This document shows, one piece after another, positions 1-5,437 of a stretch of DNA of 6,851 nt (within the stretch, counting starts at the first letter, position 1; each line of letters starts with the position of its first letter). The stretch is from an uncultured Oscillospiraceae bacterium (GTDB lineage Bacteria; Bacillota; Clostridia; Oscillospirales; Oscillospiraceae). The translations under genes were made by a program, and so were the position numbers. The DNA lies in the NCBI GenBank assembly GCA_947628265.1, contig CANQZF010000095.1, positions 1-6,851 of the forward strand, given 5' to 3'. The notes beneath the pieces were generated by a model. The model did not search any database. It worked only from the letters and a program-made list of their open reading frames with translations, and was not told where the DNA came from.

Positions 1-1269
1 GCCGGGGACATCGCCGCCTACGACGTGGCCACCGTGGAGGACCACACCCTCCATGAGGTCCCGCTTTTCAACATTTTGAGCGTCCTGGAGGGCCAGGTCC
101 TCTCCGAGGGGGAGGGCATCGTCAACGCTGTCTCCGGGGAGGTGGTGCTGGCCCTGCCCCACGCCTCCGGCGCGCCCCTCTATAAGGGGCGGGACACGGT
201 GCTCCTCTGCGGGGACCAGCCGGAGCTTTTGCGCACCGCCTTTGCCGACGGCGTCCGGTGCGTCGTCCTCTGTCAGGCGGCGCTGCCGGAGGAGCTGAAG
301 GACGCCGCTGGGGGGACGCTGGTCATCTCCACGCCCTTTGAGGCGCTGCGGGCCGCCCGGAGGGTCTTCCAGGCCATCCCCGTGGGGCGGCTCACAAAGA
401 GCGAGGGGATCGAGGCCTTCCACCTCACGGACTTCATCGACGACGTGAAGGAGGCCATGACCCGCAGCCGTTACCGCAGCTACCCCATTTTGGACGAGAA
501 CGAGCGGGTGGTGGGGACCCTCTCCCGCTTCCACCTCATCCGGCCCCGGCGGAAAAAGGTGGTGCTGGTGGACCACAACGAGCTTGCCCAGTCCGTCCCC
601 GGCCTGGACGAGACGGAGATTTTGGAGATCATCGACCACCACCGCCTGGCGGACATCCAGACCCAGAACCCCATCTATGTCAGAAACGAGCCGGTGGGGA
701 GTACCTGCACCATCATCGCCGGAATGTATCAGGAGCGGGGCCTCATGCCCTCCAAAAAGCTCTCCGGGCTCATGGCGGCGGCCATTATCTCCGACACCGT
801 CATGTTCAAATCCCCCACCTGCACTCCCCGGGACCGGAAAATGGCCGAGAGGCTTGCGGACATCGCCGAGGTGGACCTGGAGGAGCTGGGCCGGTTCATC
901 TTCTCCGCCTCCGCCCCGGAGGATAAGCCCGTGGGGGAACTGCTCTTCACCGATTTCAAGGAGTTCCACATCGCCGGCCACGCTTTCGGCATCAGCCAGA
1001 TCACCTGCATGGACTCCGAGCGCCACCTTCGCCGCAAGCACGAGTTTCTGGAGCTCATGAGCGAGACAAAGAAGAAAAACGGCTACAGCATGATGATGCT
1101 GATGCTGACGGACGTGCTCATCGAGGGCAGCAAGATCCTGTGTCTCGGCGGGGAGGACATCTTCGCCCAGGCCTTCAACGTGGAGCTCCAGGACAACGAG
1201 GCCTACCTCCCCGGCGTCATGTCCAGAAAAAAGCAAGTCGTCCCCATGCTCTCGGCACTCTGGGGATAA
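1..1269 (+). CDS. Manganese-dependent inorganic diphosphatase with DRTGG/CBS regulatory domains (family II, 5' partial)
   Basis: Hydrolyses pyrophosphate to two phosphates in the cytoplasm, pulling biosynthetic reactions forward. The frame is open from base 1, so the true start and the N-terminal metal-binding motifs lie outside; 422 residues are visible. Numbering from the first visible codon: residues about 10-115 look like the end of the DRTGG insert; about 125-180 form a CBS domain (ending in SRFHLI); then the second half of the DHH domain with VDHN at 190-193 and the DHH signature at 212-214; then ISDTVMFKSPT around D265 and the C-terminal SRKKQVVP substrate-binding motif at 408-415 (DHHA2 domain). 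In characterised CBS-PPases the CBS pair binds adenine nucleotides that tune activity, and DRTGG-containing members respond to diadenosine polyphosphates; such regulation here is inferred from family. The GTG at position 25 is not a likely start, because homologous sequence continues upstream of it. A terminator follows 5 nt after the stop. Confidence 0.95.
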   Translation, partial: AGDIAAYDVATVEDHTLHEVPLFNILSVLEGQVLSEGEGIVNAVSGEVVLALPHASGAPLYKGRDTVLLCGDQPELLRTAFADGVRCVVLCQAALPEELKDAAGGTLVISTPFEALRAARRVFQAIPVGRLTKSEGIEAFHLTDFIDDVKEAMTRSRYRSYPILDENERVVGTLSRFHLIRPRRKKVVLVDHNELAQSVPGLDETEILEIIDHHRLADIQTQNPIYVRNEPVGSTCTIIAGMYQERGLMPSKKLSGLMAAAIISDTVMFKSPTCTPRDRKMAERLADIAEVDLEELGRFIFSASAPEDKPVGELLFTDFKEFHIAGHAFGISQITCMDSERHLRRKHEFLELMSETKKKNGYSMMMLMLTDVLIEGSKILCLGGEDIFAQAFNVELQDNEAYLPGVMSRKKQVVPMLSALWG

Positions 1270-1274
1270 AATAT

Positions 1275-1305
1275 AACCGCGAGACGATTTTCGTCTCGCG
1301 GTTTT
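1275..1305. terminator. Bidirectional intrinsic terminator between convergent genes
   Basis: A 13-bp perfect stem (1275-1287 with 1291-1303, arm AACCGCGAGACGA) closes a TTT loop. It is followed by TTTT on the plus strand; on the minus strand it is followed by ATATTTTA. It sits between the stop of the diphosphatase (1269) and the stop of the DUF362 gene (1318), so it can end transcription from both sides. Confidence 0.9.
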
Positions 1306-1317
1306 CCATATTCAAGC

Positions 1318-2205
1318 TCAATCTACGCAGATAAGCTCGTAATCCGTGGTGCCGTAGCCTAAAGCCGCGGCGGCCTCGATGGTGTGGCGGCCGTGGCGGG
1401 ACTCCACGCGCTTTAAAAAGTGCTTCTGGCCCGGATCGTCTGTGGCGGCGTCGATGAGGTCCATGCACGCCTTGTCGAGGGCCACGGGGTCCAGGGAGGA
1501 GAGGGTCCCGATGTCCTTCATGCAGGGGTCCTCGGCGTCGGAGCAGCAGTCGCAGTCCACGGAGAGGTTGCACATCATGCTGACGAAGGCGATCTTTCCC
1601 TCAAAGTGCCGGTAGACCGCCATGGCGGCGTCCGCCATGGCCTCGGTGAAGCCCTCCTTGCTGGCGTGGTGCTTCCAGCAGGAGCCGGGGTTTAAGTCCC
1701 TGCCGCCGGAGTGGATGAGGGCCTTACCGGTAGAGGAGGCGCAGCCGATACTGAGCTGCTTCAGCGCCCCGCCGTAGCCGCCCATGGGGTGTCCCTTGAA
1801 GTGGGCCAGGACCAGCATGGAGTCATAGTTTAAAAGATCCTTGCCCACCAGGTCCTTTTTGAGGACCTTGCCGTCGGGGATCTCCAAAACCGCGTCGGGG
1901 CCCGTCTCATCCAAGAGGTCCACGTCGAAATATTCGCTCCAGCCGTGGTTTTTCAAAAGCTTCAGATGCCCCTCCGAGGTGCTGCGCGCCCCGCCGTAGG
2001 CGGTGTTTGTCTCCACCACCGTCCCGTGGACGTACTCCACCATGGGCTTCATGAACTCCGGGCGCAGGTAGTTCTGGTTCCCCTCCTCGCCGGAGTGGAC
2101 CTTCACCGCCACCTTGCCGGGCAAATCGACGTCCAGCCGCTTATACATCTCCACCACCGTCTCCGGGAAGAGCTTTTTCGTAAAATAGACCTTCGACTTC
2201 GCCAT
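1318..2205 (-). CDS. DUF362 domain-containing protein
   Basis: A 295-residue protein of the DUF362 family, often annotated as ferredoxin-associated or iron-sulfur related; its biochemical role is not established. The N-terminus (KVAVKVHSGEEGNQNYLRPE, residues 31-50), the central GHPMGGYGGALKQLSIGCAS (residues 138-157) and the late DPVALDKA (residues 239-246) are typical of the family. There is no separate C-terminal 2[4Fe-4S] ferredoxin domain, but a compact cysteine cluster at residues 212, 218, 220, 221 and 228 (C-x5-C-x-CC-x6-C) could hold metal; this is inference. No signal peptide or membrane segment is seen, so it is probably cytoplasmic. The ATG start is supported by GGAGG (2212-2216) with 6-nt spacing. 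It follows the DegV gene on the same strand after 103 bp that carry a candidate promoter and operator-like palindrome, so it may be transcribed separately. Confidence 0.9.
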   Translation of the reverse strand: MAKSKVYFTKKLFPETVVEMYKRLDVDLPGKVAVKVHSGEEGNQNYLRPEFMKPMVEYVHGTVVETNTAYGGARSTSEGHLKLLKNHGWSEYFDVDLLDETGPDAVLEIPDGKVLKKDLVGKDLLNYDSMLVLAHFKGHPMGGYGGALKQLSIGCASSTGKALIHSGGRDLNPGSCWKHHASKEGFTEAMADAAMAVYRHFEGKIAFVSMMCNLSVDCDCCSDAEDPCMKDIGTLSSLDPVALDKACMDLIDAATDDPGQKHFLKRVESRHGRHTIEAAAALGYGTTDYELICVD

Positions 2206-2233
2206 TGCGCGCCTCCAAAATAGAATAAATAGA

Positions 2234-2277
2234 ATAAGTGGTACAAAACCCTTTCATAAGGATATTGTACCACTTAT
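2234..2277. promoter_or_regulatory. Operator-like inverted repeat over the DUF362 promoter
   Basis: Two perfect 13-bp arms, 2234-2246 (ATAAGTGGTACAA) and 2265-2277 (TTGTACCACTTAT), are separated by 18 nt that contain a small CCTT/AAGG inner pair. The right arm covers the -10 of the candidate promoter and the left arm lies just after the predicted transcription start, which is the usual geometry of a repressor operator. Alternatively it is a hairpin that ends DegV transcription: on the minus strand it is followed by a T-rich but interrupted run, which is weaker than a normal terminator tail. The binding protein is unknown. Confidence 0.6.
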
Positions 2278-2292
2278 CGCTTTGATTTACAA
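2264..2292 (-). promoter_or_regulatory. Candidate sigma-A promoter of the DUF362 gene
   Basis: On the minus strand, TTGTAA (2292-2287, 4/6 to the -35 consensus), a 17-bp spacer, and TACAAT (2269-2264, 5/6 to the -10 consensus). Transcription would start near 2257, giving a leader of about 50 nt before the ATG at 2205. The -10 box overlaps one arm of the inverted repeat at 2234-2277. Confidence 0.55.
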
Positions 2293-2308
2293 TAGAAAAG
2301 TGGGGGAC

Positions 2309-3211
2309 TTATTTTGTGAGATCGGCCTTTTTGACTAAGCTGAAGCCCAGGGGGTAGGGCCCCGTGTGGACGGAGATGGCCGCGCCGATGTGGTAGATCT
2401 CCATCTCCGGCCTGTGGCCGATCTGGGCCAGATGCTCCGCGATCTTGTCCCGGAAGACCACGCCCTCGTCGTAGTCGTACCCGTAGCCGATGTCCGCCAC
2501 GTAGTCATTGACGGAGGCGAAGGTCTCGGTGATGTATTTGGAGGCCAGCTTGCCCACCATGTCCATGGACTTCTTCCGGGAGCGGGTGATGCCGGAGGGG
2601 AAGATCTCCCCCTCCTTCAGGGTGATGAGGGGCCGTATCCCCAAAAGCGTCCCGGCGACGCCGGCCAGCTTCCCGATGCGCCCTCCGGCCCGGAGGTAGT
2701 CGAGATTGCCCACGGTGAAGAAGATGCGCCCCGTGGGGAGAATGTCCCTTATGCGCCGGACGGACTCCTCAAAGTCGAACCCCGCGTCACGAAGTTTACA
2801 TAATTCCAAAACCACCAGCCCCTGGAGCACCGTGTCCACGGTGGAGTCGATGACCTCCACCTTGCGGTCCGGGTACTCGTCCAGTAAGAGCTCCTTGGCC
2901 GCCACAGCCACGTCGTAGCAGGAGGAGAATTTGCGGGTTATGGTGAGGCAGATAATGTCCTCCCCGGCCTTCGCCGCCTCCTGAAAGGCGTCCAGGAAGT
3001 CGGAGGTGGGGGGCATGGAGCTCTTTGGGAACTTGTCGGGGTGCTCCACCATCCACTTATAAAAATCCGCCTTGGAGATGTCCACGTTCTCCTTGATATA
3101 ATTTTTGTCGTCCATGGTGACGTAAAAGGGGACGATGTGCACGTCCCGCTCCCGCGCCAGCTCCTCCGGCAGATCGCAGGAGCCGTCGGAGATGATCCTG
3201 TATTTCGCCAA
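2309..3211 (-). CDS. DegV family protein (fatty-acid-binding)
   Basis: A 300-residue DegV family protein. Family members bind a long-chain fatty acid in a cleft between two alpha/beta domains; some (FakB) present it to the kinase FakA for phosphorylation and entry into phospholipid synthesis. Signatures: ISDGSCDLPEE (residues 7-17), KSSMPPTSDF (residues 63-72; the Ser/Thr-rich ligand loop), GNLDYLRAGGRIGKLAG followed by LLGIRPLI, and C-terminal HTGPYPLG. I place the start at TTG 3211, not at the in-frame ATG at 3277: the TTG has GGAGG (3220-3224) at 8-nt spacing, and MAKYRIISDGS is the expected family N-terminus. The 22 extra residues from 3277 have no family counterpart and overlap the promoter. 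No FakA partner is seen in the window, so kinase coupling cannot be judged. Confidence 0.95.
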   Translation of the reverse strand: MAKYRIISDGSCDLPEELARERDVHIVPFYVTMDDKNYIKENVDISKADFYKWMVEHPDKFPKSSMPPTSDFLDAFQEAAKAGEDIICLTITRKFSSCYDVAVAAKELLLDEYPDRKVEVIDSTVDTVLQGLVVLELCKLRDAGFDFEESVRRIRDILPTGRIFFTVGNLDYLRAGGRIGKLAGVAGTLLGIRPLITLKEGEIFPSGITRSRKKSMDMVGKLASKYITETFASVNDYVADIGYGYDYDEGVVFRDKIAEHLAQIGHRPEMEIYHIGAAISVHTGPYPLGFSLVKKADLTK

Positions 3212-3248
3212 TTCGCGCACCTCCGTAAGCACAAAGTATCGTACTATA

Positions 3249-3277
3249 AGTATATACCAATCTCTGGGCGCGCGCAA
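3249..3277 (-). promoter_or_regulatory. Candidate promoter of the DegV gene
   Basis: On the minus strand, TTGCGC (3277-3272, 3/6), a 17-bp spacer, and TATACT (3254-3249, 5/6). A start near 3242 would leave about 30 nt of leader before the TTG start, including the strong GGAGG. The surrounding sequence is AT-rich relative to the genes. The weak -35 keeps this tentative. Confidence 0.4.
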
Positions 3278-3329
3278 TATGCAACAATTCGGCCAAATGT
3301 ACCGTTAAACCGAACACTATGCCGGGTTT

Positions 3330-3351
3330 ATGTTCAATATTTTTTCAACAT
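3330..3351. promoter_or_regulatory. 22-bp dyad in the divergent DegV / sigma-factor region
   Basis: Half-sites ATGTTCAA (3330-3337) and TTCAACAT (3344-3351) are inverted with one central C/C mismatch in each half and a 6-nt AT spacer. It lies between the two divergent transcription starts and is a possible binding site for a regulator of either gene. No known operator was recognised. Confidence 0.3.
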
Positions 3352-3387
3352 GTATCCATAAAGCGCGGGAGTTTTTCGCCGAAAAAA

Positions 3388-3397
3388 CGTCTAATAA
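3388..3397 (+). promoter_or_regulatory. Possible -10 region for the sigma/anti-sigma operon
   Basis: The sequence CGTCTAATAA contains TCTAAT (3390-3395, 5/6 to the sigma-A -10) and also CGTC (3388-3391), the -10 type used by many ECF sigma factors, which often transcribe their own gene. No convincing -35 box is found at the matching distance (3366-3371 reads CGGGAG), so neither reading is firm. A start here gives a leader of roughly 30 nt. Confidence 0.22.
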
Positions 3398-3433
3398 GTG
3401 AAGGGGTGGAAAGCCCCGGGAAGAGGTGAGCCG

Positions 3434-3994
3434 ATGGACAGCGGAGCGGAGAGCTACCGGCGGTTCCTTATGGGGGACGAGACGGGACTTACGGACATCG
3501 TTCGGGAATACCGGGACGGGCTGACGCTGTACCTTGTGAAGCTCACGGGCGACATCTTCGCGGCCGAGGAGATCATGGAGCAGGTGTTTTTTACACTCGT
3601 TGCCAAAAAGCCCCACTTTTCCGGGAAAAGCTCCTTCAAAACGTGGCTCTATATCATCGGGCGAAACGCCGCCTTAGATGCGGCGCGAAGACGCCGGCAT
3701 CTGGCTGACACCCCGCCGGAGGACACCCCGGAGGCGCTGGCGGAGGAGGAGAGCGTAGAGCGGGACTTTCTGCGGCAGGAGCGGTGTATGGCGGTCCACC
3801 GGGCCATAAAAAAGCTGCCGCCCCAGTACCGCGAGGCGCTGTACCTTGCGTATTTCGAGGGCATGACCGCCGCCGAGACAGCCGCCGTGATGAAAAAGAG
3901 CCGCCATCAGACGGAAAACCTTTTGTACAGGGCAAGAGCGGCCCTGCGAGACGAACTTAAAAAGGAGGGCATTGACCGTTATGAAGAGTTATGA
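3434..3994 (+). CDS. RNA polymerase sigma factor, ECF (sigma-70 family)
   Basis: A 186-residue ECF sigma factor that would direct RNA polymerase to a small regulon, usually in response to an envelope signal. Region 2 spans about residues 20-88: AAEEIMEQVFFTLVAKKPHF, then SFKTWLYIIGRNAALDAARR, the core-binding and -10-recognition helices. An acidic linker (about 89-115) has no conserved domain. Region 4 spans about 118-175: IKKLPPQYREALYLAYFEGM, then TAAETAAVMKKSRHQTENLL, the helix-turn-helix for the -35. The start at ATG 3434 is chosen over the in-frame GTG at 3398 because AGAGGTGA (3422-3429) sits just upstream and the length fits the family. The stop overlaps the start of the next gene by 14 nt, as expected for a co-translated sigma/anti-sigma pair. 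The ECF subgroup and target promoters cannot be read from sequence alone. Confidence 0.95.
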   Translation: MDSGAESYRRFLMGDETGLTDIVREYRDGLTLYLVKLTGDIFAAEEIMEQVFFTLVAKKPHFSGKSSFKTWLYIIGRNAALDAARRRRHLADTPPEDTPEALAEEESVERDFLRQERCMAVHRAIKKLPPQYREALYLAYFEGMTAAETAAVMKKSRHQTENLLYRARAALRDELKKEGIDRYEEL

Positions 3995-4736
3995 GGAGAT
4001 CGCCGCCTCCGCGCTGGAGCGGGGACGGGAATATGAGGTCAGAGAGAGGGCCAAACGGAGAACGGCGGGGCGCGTGTGCTTTTGCTCGTTTGCCGCCGTG
4101 GCGCTGATCGGGGCCGGAGTGTGGCAAATCGGGGGCCCGGAGGGAGTGGACCCGGTACTGCCTGATCCCCCCGCGCCGCCTGTTTCCGACGTGACGGACA
4201 AAGAGACAGACCAAACCCCCACGGAGCCCAGCGTTCCAACGGAGACCCCCGTGGAGCCCACCGGCGTCCCCACGGAGCAAAGCAGCGCCCCCACGGATTC
4301 AAGCGATACCAACGGGGGGACGGGGAGCCTCCCCATTATGGACCCCGACAACGGGAGCGGGGAAGAGCTTGATTTTAAGATGCTGATCTCCAGCTACGGC
4401 GGCGGAGCCGCGGCGTGCTATTCCGCCCCTGAAAACAGACATGTGGGCTTTTCCATTCCCCTCTCCGGGGCGATGGAGGAGTACGGGGACACCGTGCTCT
4501 ACAATGTGCGCATCGACGTATTCAGAAACGGGGAGCTCCTGGACCCGGCCTCCCCGGAGGTAAAGGGGATATGGGAGAAATTGGCCTCCCGGGGCCTCAC
4601 CGCGTGCTATGAGGACTATTTTGACGGCCAGGAGCACCTCTACACCCTCGCCCTGCACGCGACAATCGCCGAAATCCAGGAGCTGACGCCCCCGGACGGG
4701 TACGGATTGTTCCTGTTTCTGAAGGACGAGCAGTAA
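3981..4736 (+). CDS. Single-pass membrane protein, probable cognate anti-sigma factor
   Basis: 251 residues. Residues 1-31 are short, charged and probably cytoplasmic; 32-50 (VCFCSFAAVALIGAGVWQI) form one membrane segment; about 52-127 are a Pro/Thr/Glu/Ser-rich low-complexity linker; about 128-251 form a compact extracytoplasmic domain that I do not recognise. Position directly after an ECF sigma gene, a 14-nt overlap, and N-in single-pass topology support an anti-sigma or signal-sensing role; this is inference. The zinc-binding HxxxCxxC motif of ZAS anti-sigma factors is absent, and the cytoplasmic part (about 31 residues) is short for a classical sigma-binding domain. The start is taken as ATG 3981; AGGAGG (3963-3968) is 12 nt upstream, a long spacing. 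The in-frame TTG at 3972 is only 3 nt from it and is less likely. A sensor or lipoprotein-like partner without anti-sigma activity remains possible. Confidence 0.7.
   Translation: MKSYEEIAASALERGREYEVRERAKRRTAGRVCFCSFAAVALIGAGVWQIGGPEGVDPVLPDPPAPPVSDVTDKETDQTPTEPSVPTETPVEPTGVPTEQSSAPTDSSDTNGGTGSLPIMDPDNGSGEELDFKMLISSYGGGAAACYSAPENRHVGFSIPLSGAMEEYGDTVLYNVRIDVFRNGELLDPASPEVKGIWEKLASRGLTACYEDYFDGQEHLYTLALHATIAEIQELTPPDGYGLFLFLKDEQ
4214..4298 (+). repeat. Pro-Thr-Glu repeat in the coding linker
   Basis: Within the membrane protein, residues 79-106 repeat the short pattern P-T-E/D (TPTEP, VPTET, VPTEQ, APTDS). The DNA word CCCACGGA recurs at 4218, 4269 and 4290, all in the same codon phase. Such Pro/Thr linkers span the cell wall in Gram-positive surface proteins and often vary in length between strains. 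Confidence 0.6.
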
Positions 4737-4739
4737 ATC

Positions 4740-4793
4740 TTCCCAATTACGCACACGTCAAAATCAACACAGAACCTTAGCCTATACGCCGTA
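4740..4793 (+). repeat. Edge direct repeat, copy 1
   Basis: Starts 4 nt after the stop of the membrane-protein gene with TTCCCAATTACGCACACGTC and runs into the first plus hairpin. Hand alignment gives 46 of 54 positions identical to 5526-5579, without gaps. In both copies the distance from the TTCCCAAT start to the GCCGTA of the following hairpin is 48 nt. Confidence 0.85.
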
Positions 4794-4794
4794 A

Positions 4795-4829
4795 GGGCCG
4801 ATGACCACATCGGCCCATTTTCCGTTTTT
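4795..4829 (+). terminator. Possible terminator of the sigma/anti-sigma operon (first array hairpin)
   Basis: An 8-bp stem GGGCCGAT (4795-4802) / ATCGGCCC (4809-4816) with loop GACCAC is followed by ATTTTCCGTTTTT, an interrupted T-rich tail. It is the first strong hairpin after the stop at 4736. The tail is imperfect and the hairpin belongs to the repeat family, so terminator function is tentative. Confidence 0.4.
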
Positions 4830-4848
4830 CGCACCCGCGCCGAAAATA

Positions 4849-4905
4849 GGTTTGCGGCCTTGCCGCATATAAAATAATTCGGCGCACGCTTGTGCGGCGA
4901 AAACC
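4849..4905 (+). other. Three-way-junction fold, copy 1
   Basis: GGTT (4849-4852) pairs with AACC (4902-4905). Inside are hairpin TGCGGC/GCCGCA (4853-4867, 3-nt loop), a 10-nt linker, and hairpin TTCGGCGCAC/GTGCGGCGAA (4878-4901, 4-nt loop, one G-G mismatch at 4882/4897). Outer pairing may extend to 4840-4913. The fold could act as RNA or as single-stranded DNA. No known RNA family was recognised. Confidence 0.4.
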
Positions 4906-5034
4906 GTTTCCGGGGGGCGCATTTATTCTTACCACGATGTCAATCCACATGGAATGGGCCGATGTGGTCATCGGCCCTTACAGCAATTTTTGGATTTCAG
5001 CGTTTACCGGGAGGTGTATGCGTATCGGAAGTCC

Positions 5035-5081
5035 GGGCCGCCCAGGTGTGCACCCAAGGGCATTCCCTTCGGTCACGGCCC
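5035..5081 (-). repeat. Minus hairpin with 25-nt module (unit 1)
   Basis: Stem GGGCCG (5035-5040) / CGGCCC (5076-5081) with a 35-nt loop that contains its own AAGGG/CCCTT hairpin (5056-5060 with 5065-5069). The equivalent hairpin in unit 2 has the same start of the loop (CCCAGGTGTG) but a loop of only 10 nt. Confidence 0.7.
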
Positions 5082-5203
5082 CTACGGGAAGTTTTTGCGT
5101 ATAAACCGAATATTTCCGGTTATTGTACAGCTTTCCAACATGCCGTAAGGGCCGGACACCGTGCCGGCCCGTCCCCCGATTTTTACACCCACCCCTCAAA
5201 AAA

Positions 5204-5260
5204 GGTTTGCGGCTTTGCCGCACATTGAAATATTCGCCGCACATTTGTGCGGCGAAAACC
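5204..5260 (+). other. Three-way-junction fold, copy 2
   Basis: Same geometry and same 57-nt length as copy 1: GGTT/AACC closing stem, hairpin 5208-5222 (TTT loop), 10-nt linker, hairpin 5233-5256 (10 bp perfect, loop ATTT). Differences from copy 1 fall in the loops and linker, while stems are kept apart from one position. Outer pairs CCCC (5192-5195) with GGGG (5267-5270) and AAAA with TTTT are also possible. Confidence 0.4.
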
Positions 5261-5311
5261 GTTTTCGGGGATGGTGCGGTTATTTTTACCGTAATATCGA
5301 CCCACCGGGAC

Positions 5312-5358
5312 GGGCCGATGTGGTCATACTCCAGAGTACTCCCTTTGGTCGTCGGCCC
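5312..5358 (-). repeat. Minus hairpin with 25-nt module (unit 2)
   Basis: Stem GGGCCGA (5312-5318) / TCGGCCC (5352-5358) with a 33-nt loop. The equivalent in unit 1 (4956-4977) has an 8-nt loop with the same stem, so 25 nt are extra here. The extra sequence contains the palindrome GAGTACTC and the word TCCCTTTGGTC, close to TCCCTTCGGTC in the unit-1 module. Confidence 0.7.
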
Positions 5359-5415
5359 TTACGGCGGGGAGGGGGATTTATGCATTTTATGAGGCATGGT
5401 CGCGTATCGAGGGAC

Positions 5416-5437
5416 GGGCCGCCCAGGTGTGCGGCCC
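5416..5437 (-). repeat. Minus hairpin without module (unit 2)
   Basis: Stem GGGCCG (5416-5421) / CGGCCC (5432-5437), loop CCCAGGTGTG. Downstream sequence CTACGGCAAGTTTT matches the sequence after the unit-1 hairpin (CTACGGGAAGTTTT). Confidence 0.7.

Larger units (their letters stand above)
4788..4984. mobile_element. MITE-like element, copy 1 (197 bp)
   Basis: Ends in inverted repeats GCCGTAAGGGCCG (4788-4800) and CGGCCCTTACAGC (4972-4984), 12 of 13 complementary. The 22-nt hairpin at 4795-4816 is the exact reverse complement of the one at 4956-4977. It encodes no protein. Size, non-coding content and inverted ends fit a MITE or REP doublet mobilised in trans. No target-site duplication is evident, so mobility is inference. 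Confidence 0.5.
4788..5141 (+). repeat. 354-bp tandem repeat, unit 1
   Basis: Modules in order: plus hairpin (4795-4816); core with three-way-junction potential (4840-4913); minus hairpin (4956-4977); a 57-nt spacer (4978-5034); a second minus hairpin (5035-5081) enlarged by a 25-nt module; then a 60-nt spacer (5082-5141). The same modules follow in the same order in unit 2. The conserved GCCGTA recurs at 4788, 5142 and 5496, so the period is exactly 354 bp twice. Confidence 0.8.
5142..5365. mobile_element. MITE-like element, copy 2 (224 bp)
   Basis: Ends in a perfect 13-nt inverted repeat: GCCGTAAGGGCCG (5142-5154) and CGGCCCTTACGGC (5353-5365). It is homologous throughout to 4788-4984 and longer mainly because its right hairpin holds a 25-nt module. 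The left hairpin loop has diverged (GGGCCGG stem, 5149-5155 with 5164-5170). Confidence 0.5.

Noticed and set aside
584..1060. 158-codon plus-strand frame within the diphosphatase gene
   Set aside because: Out-of-frame shadow of a clearly recognised gene, with Pro/Ser/Arg-rich composition typical of GC-rich antiframe reading.
3403..3417. GGGG/CCCC hairpin just before the sigma-factor ribosome binding site as a riboswitch or attenuator
   Set aside because: Only 4 bp with a 7-nt loop, no second alternative structure of note, and the predicted leader is too short for an aptamer.
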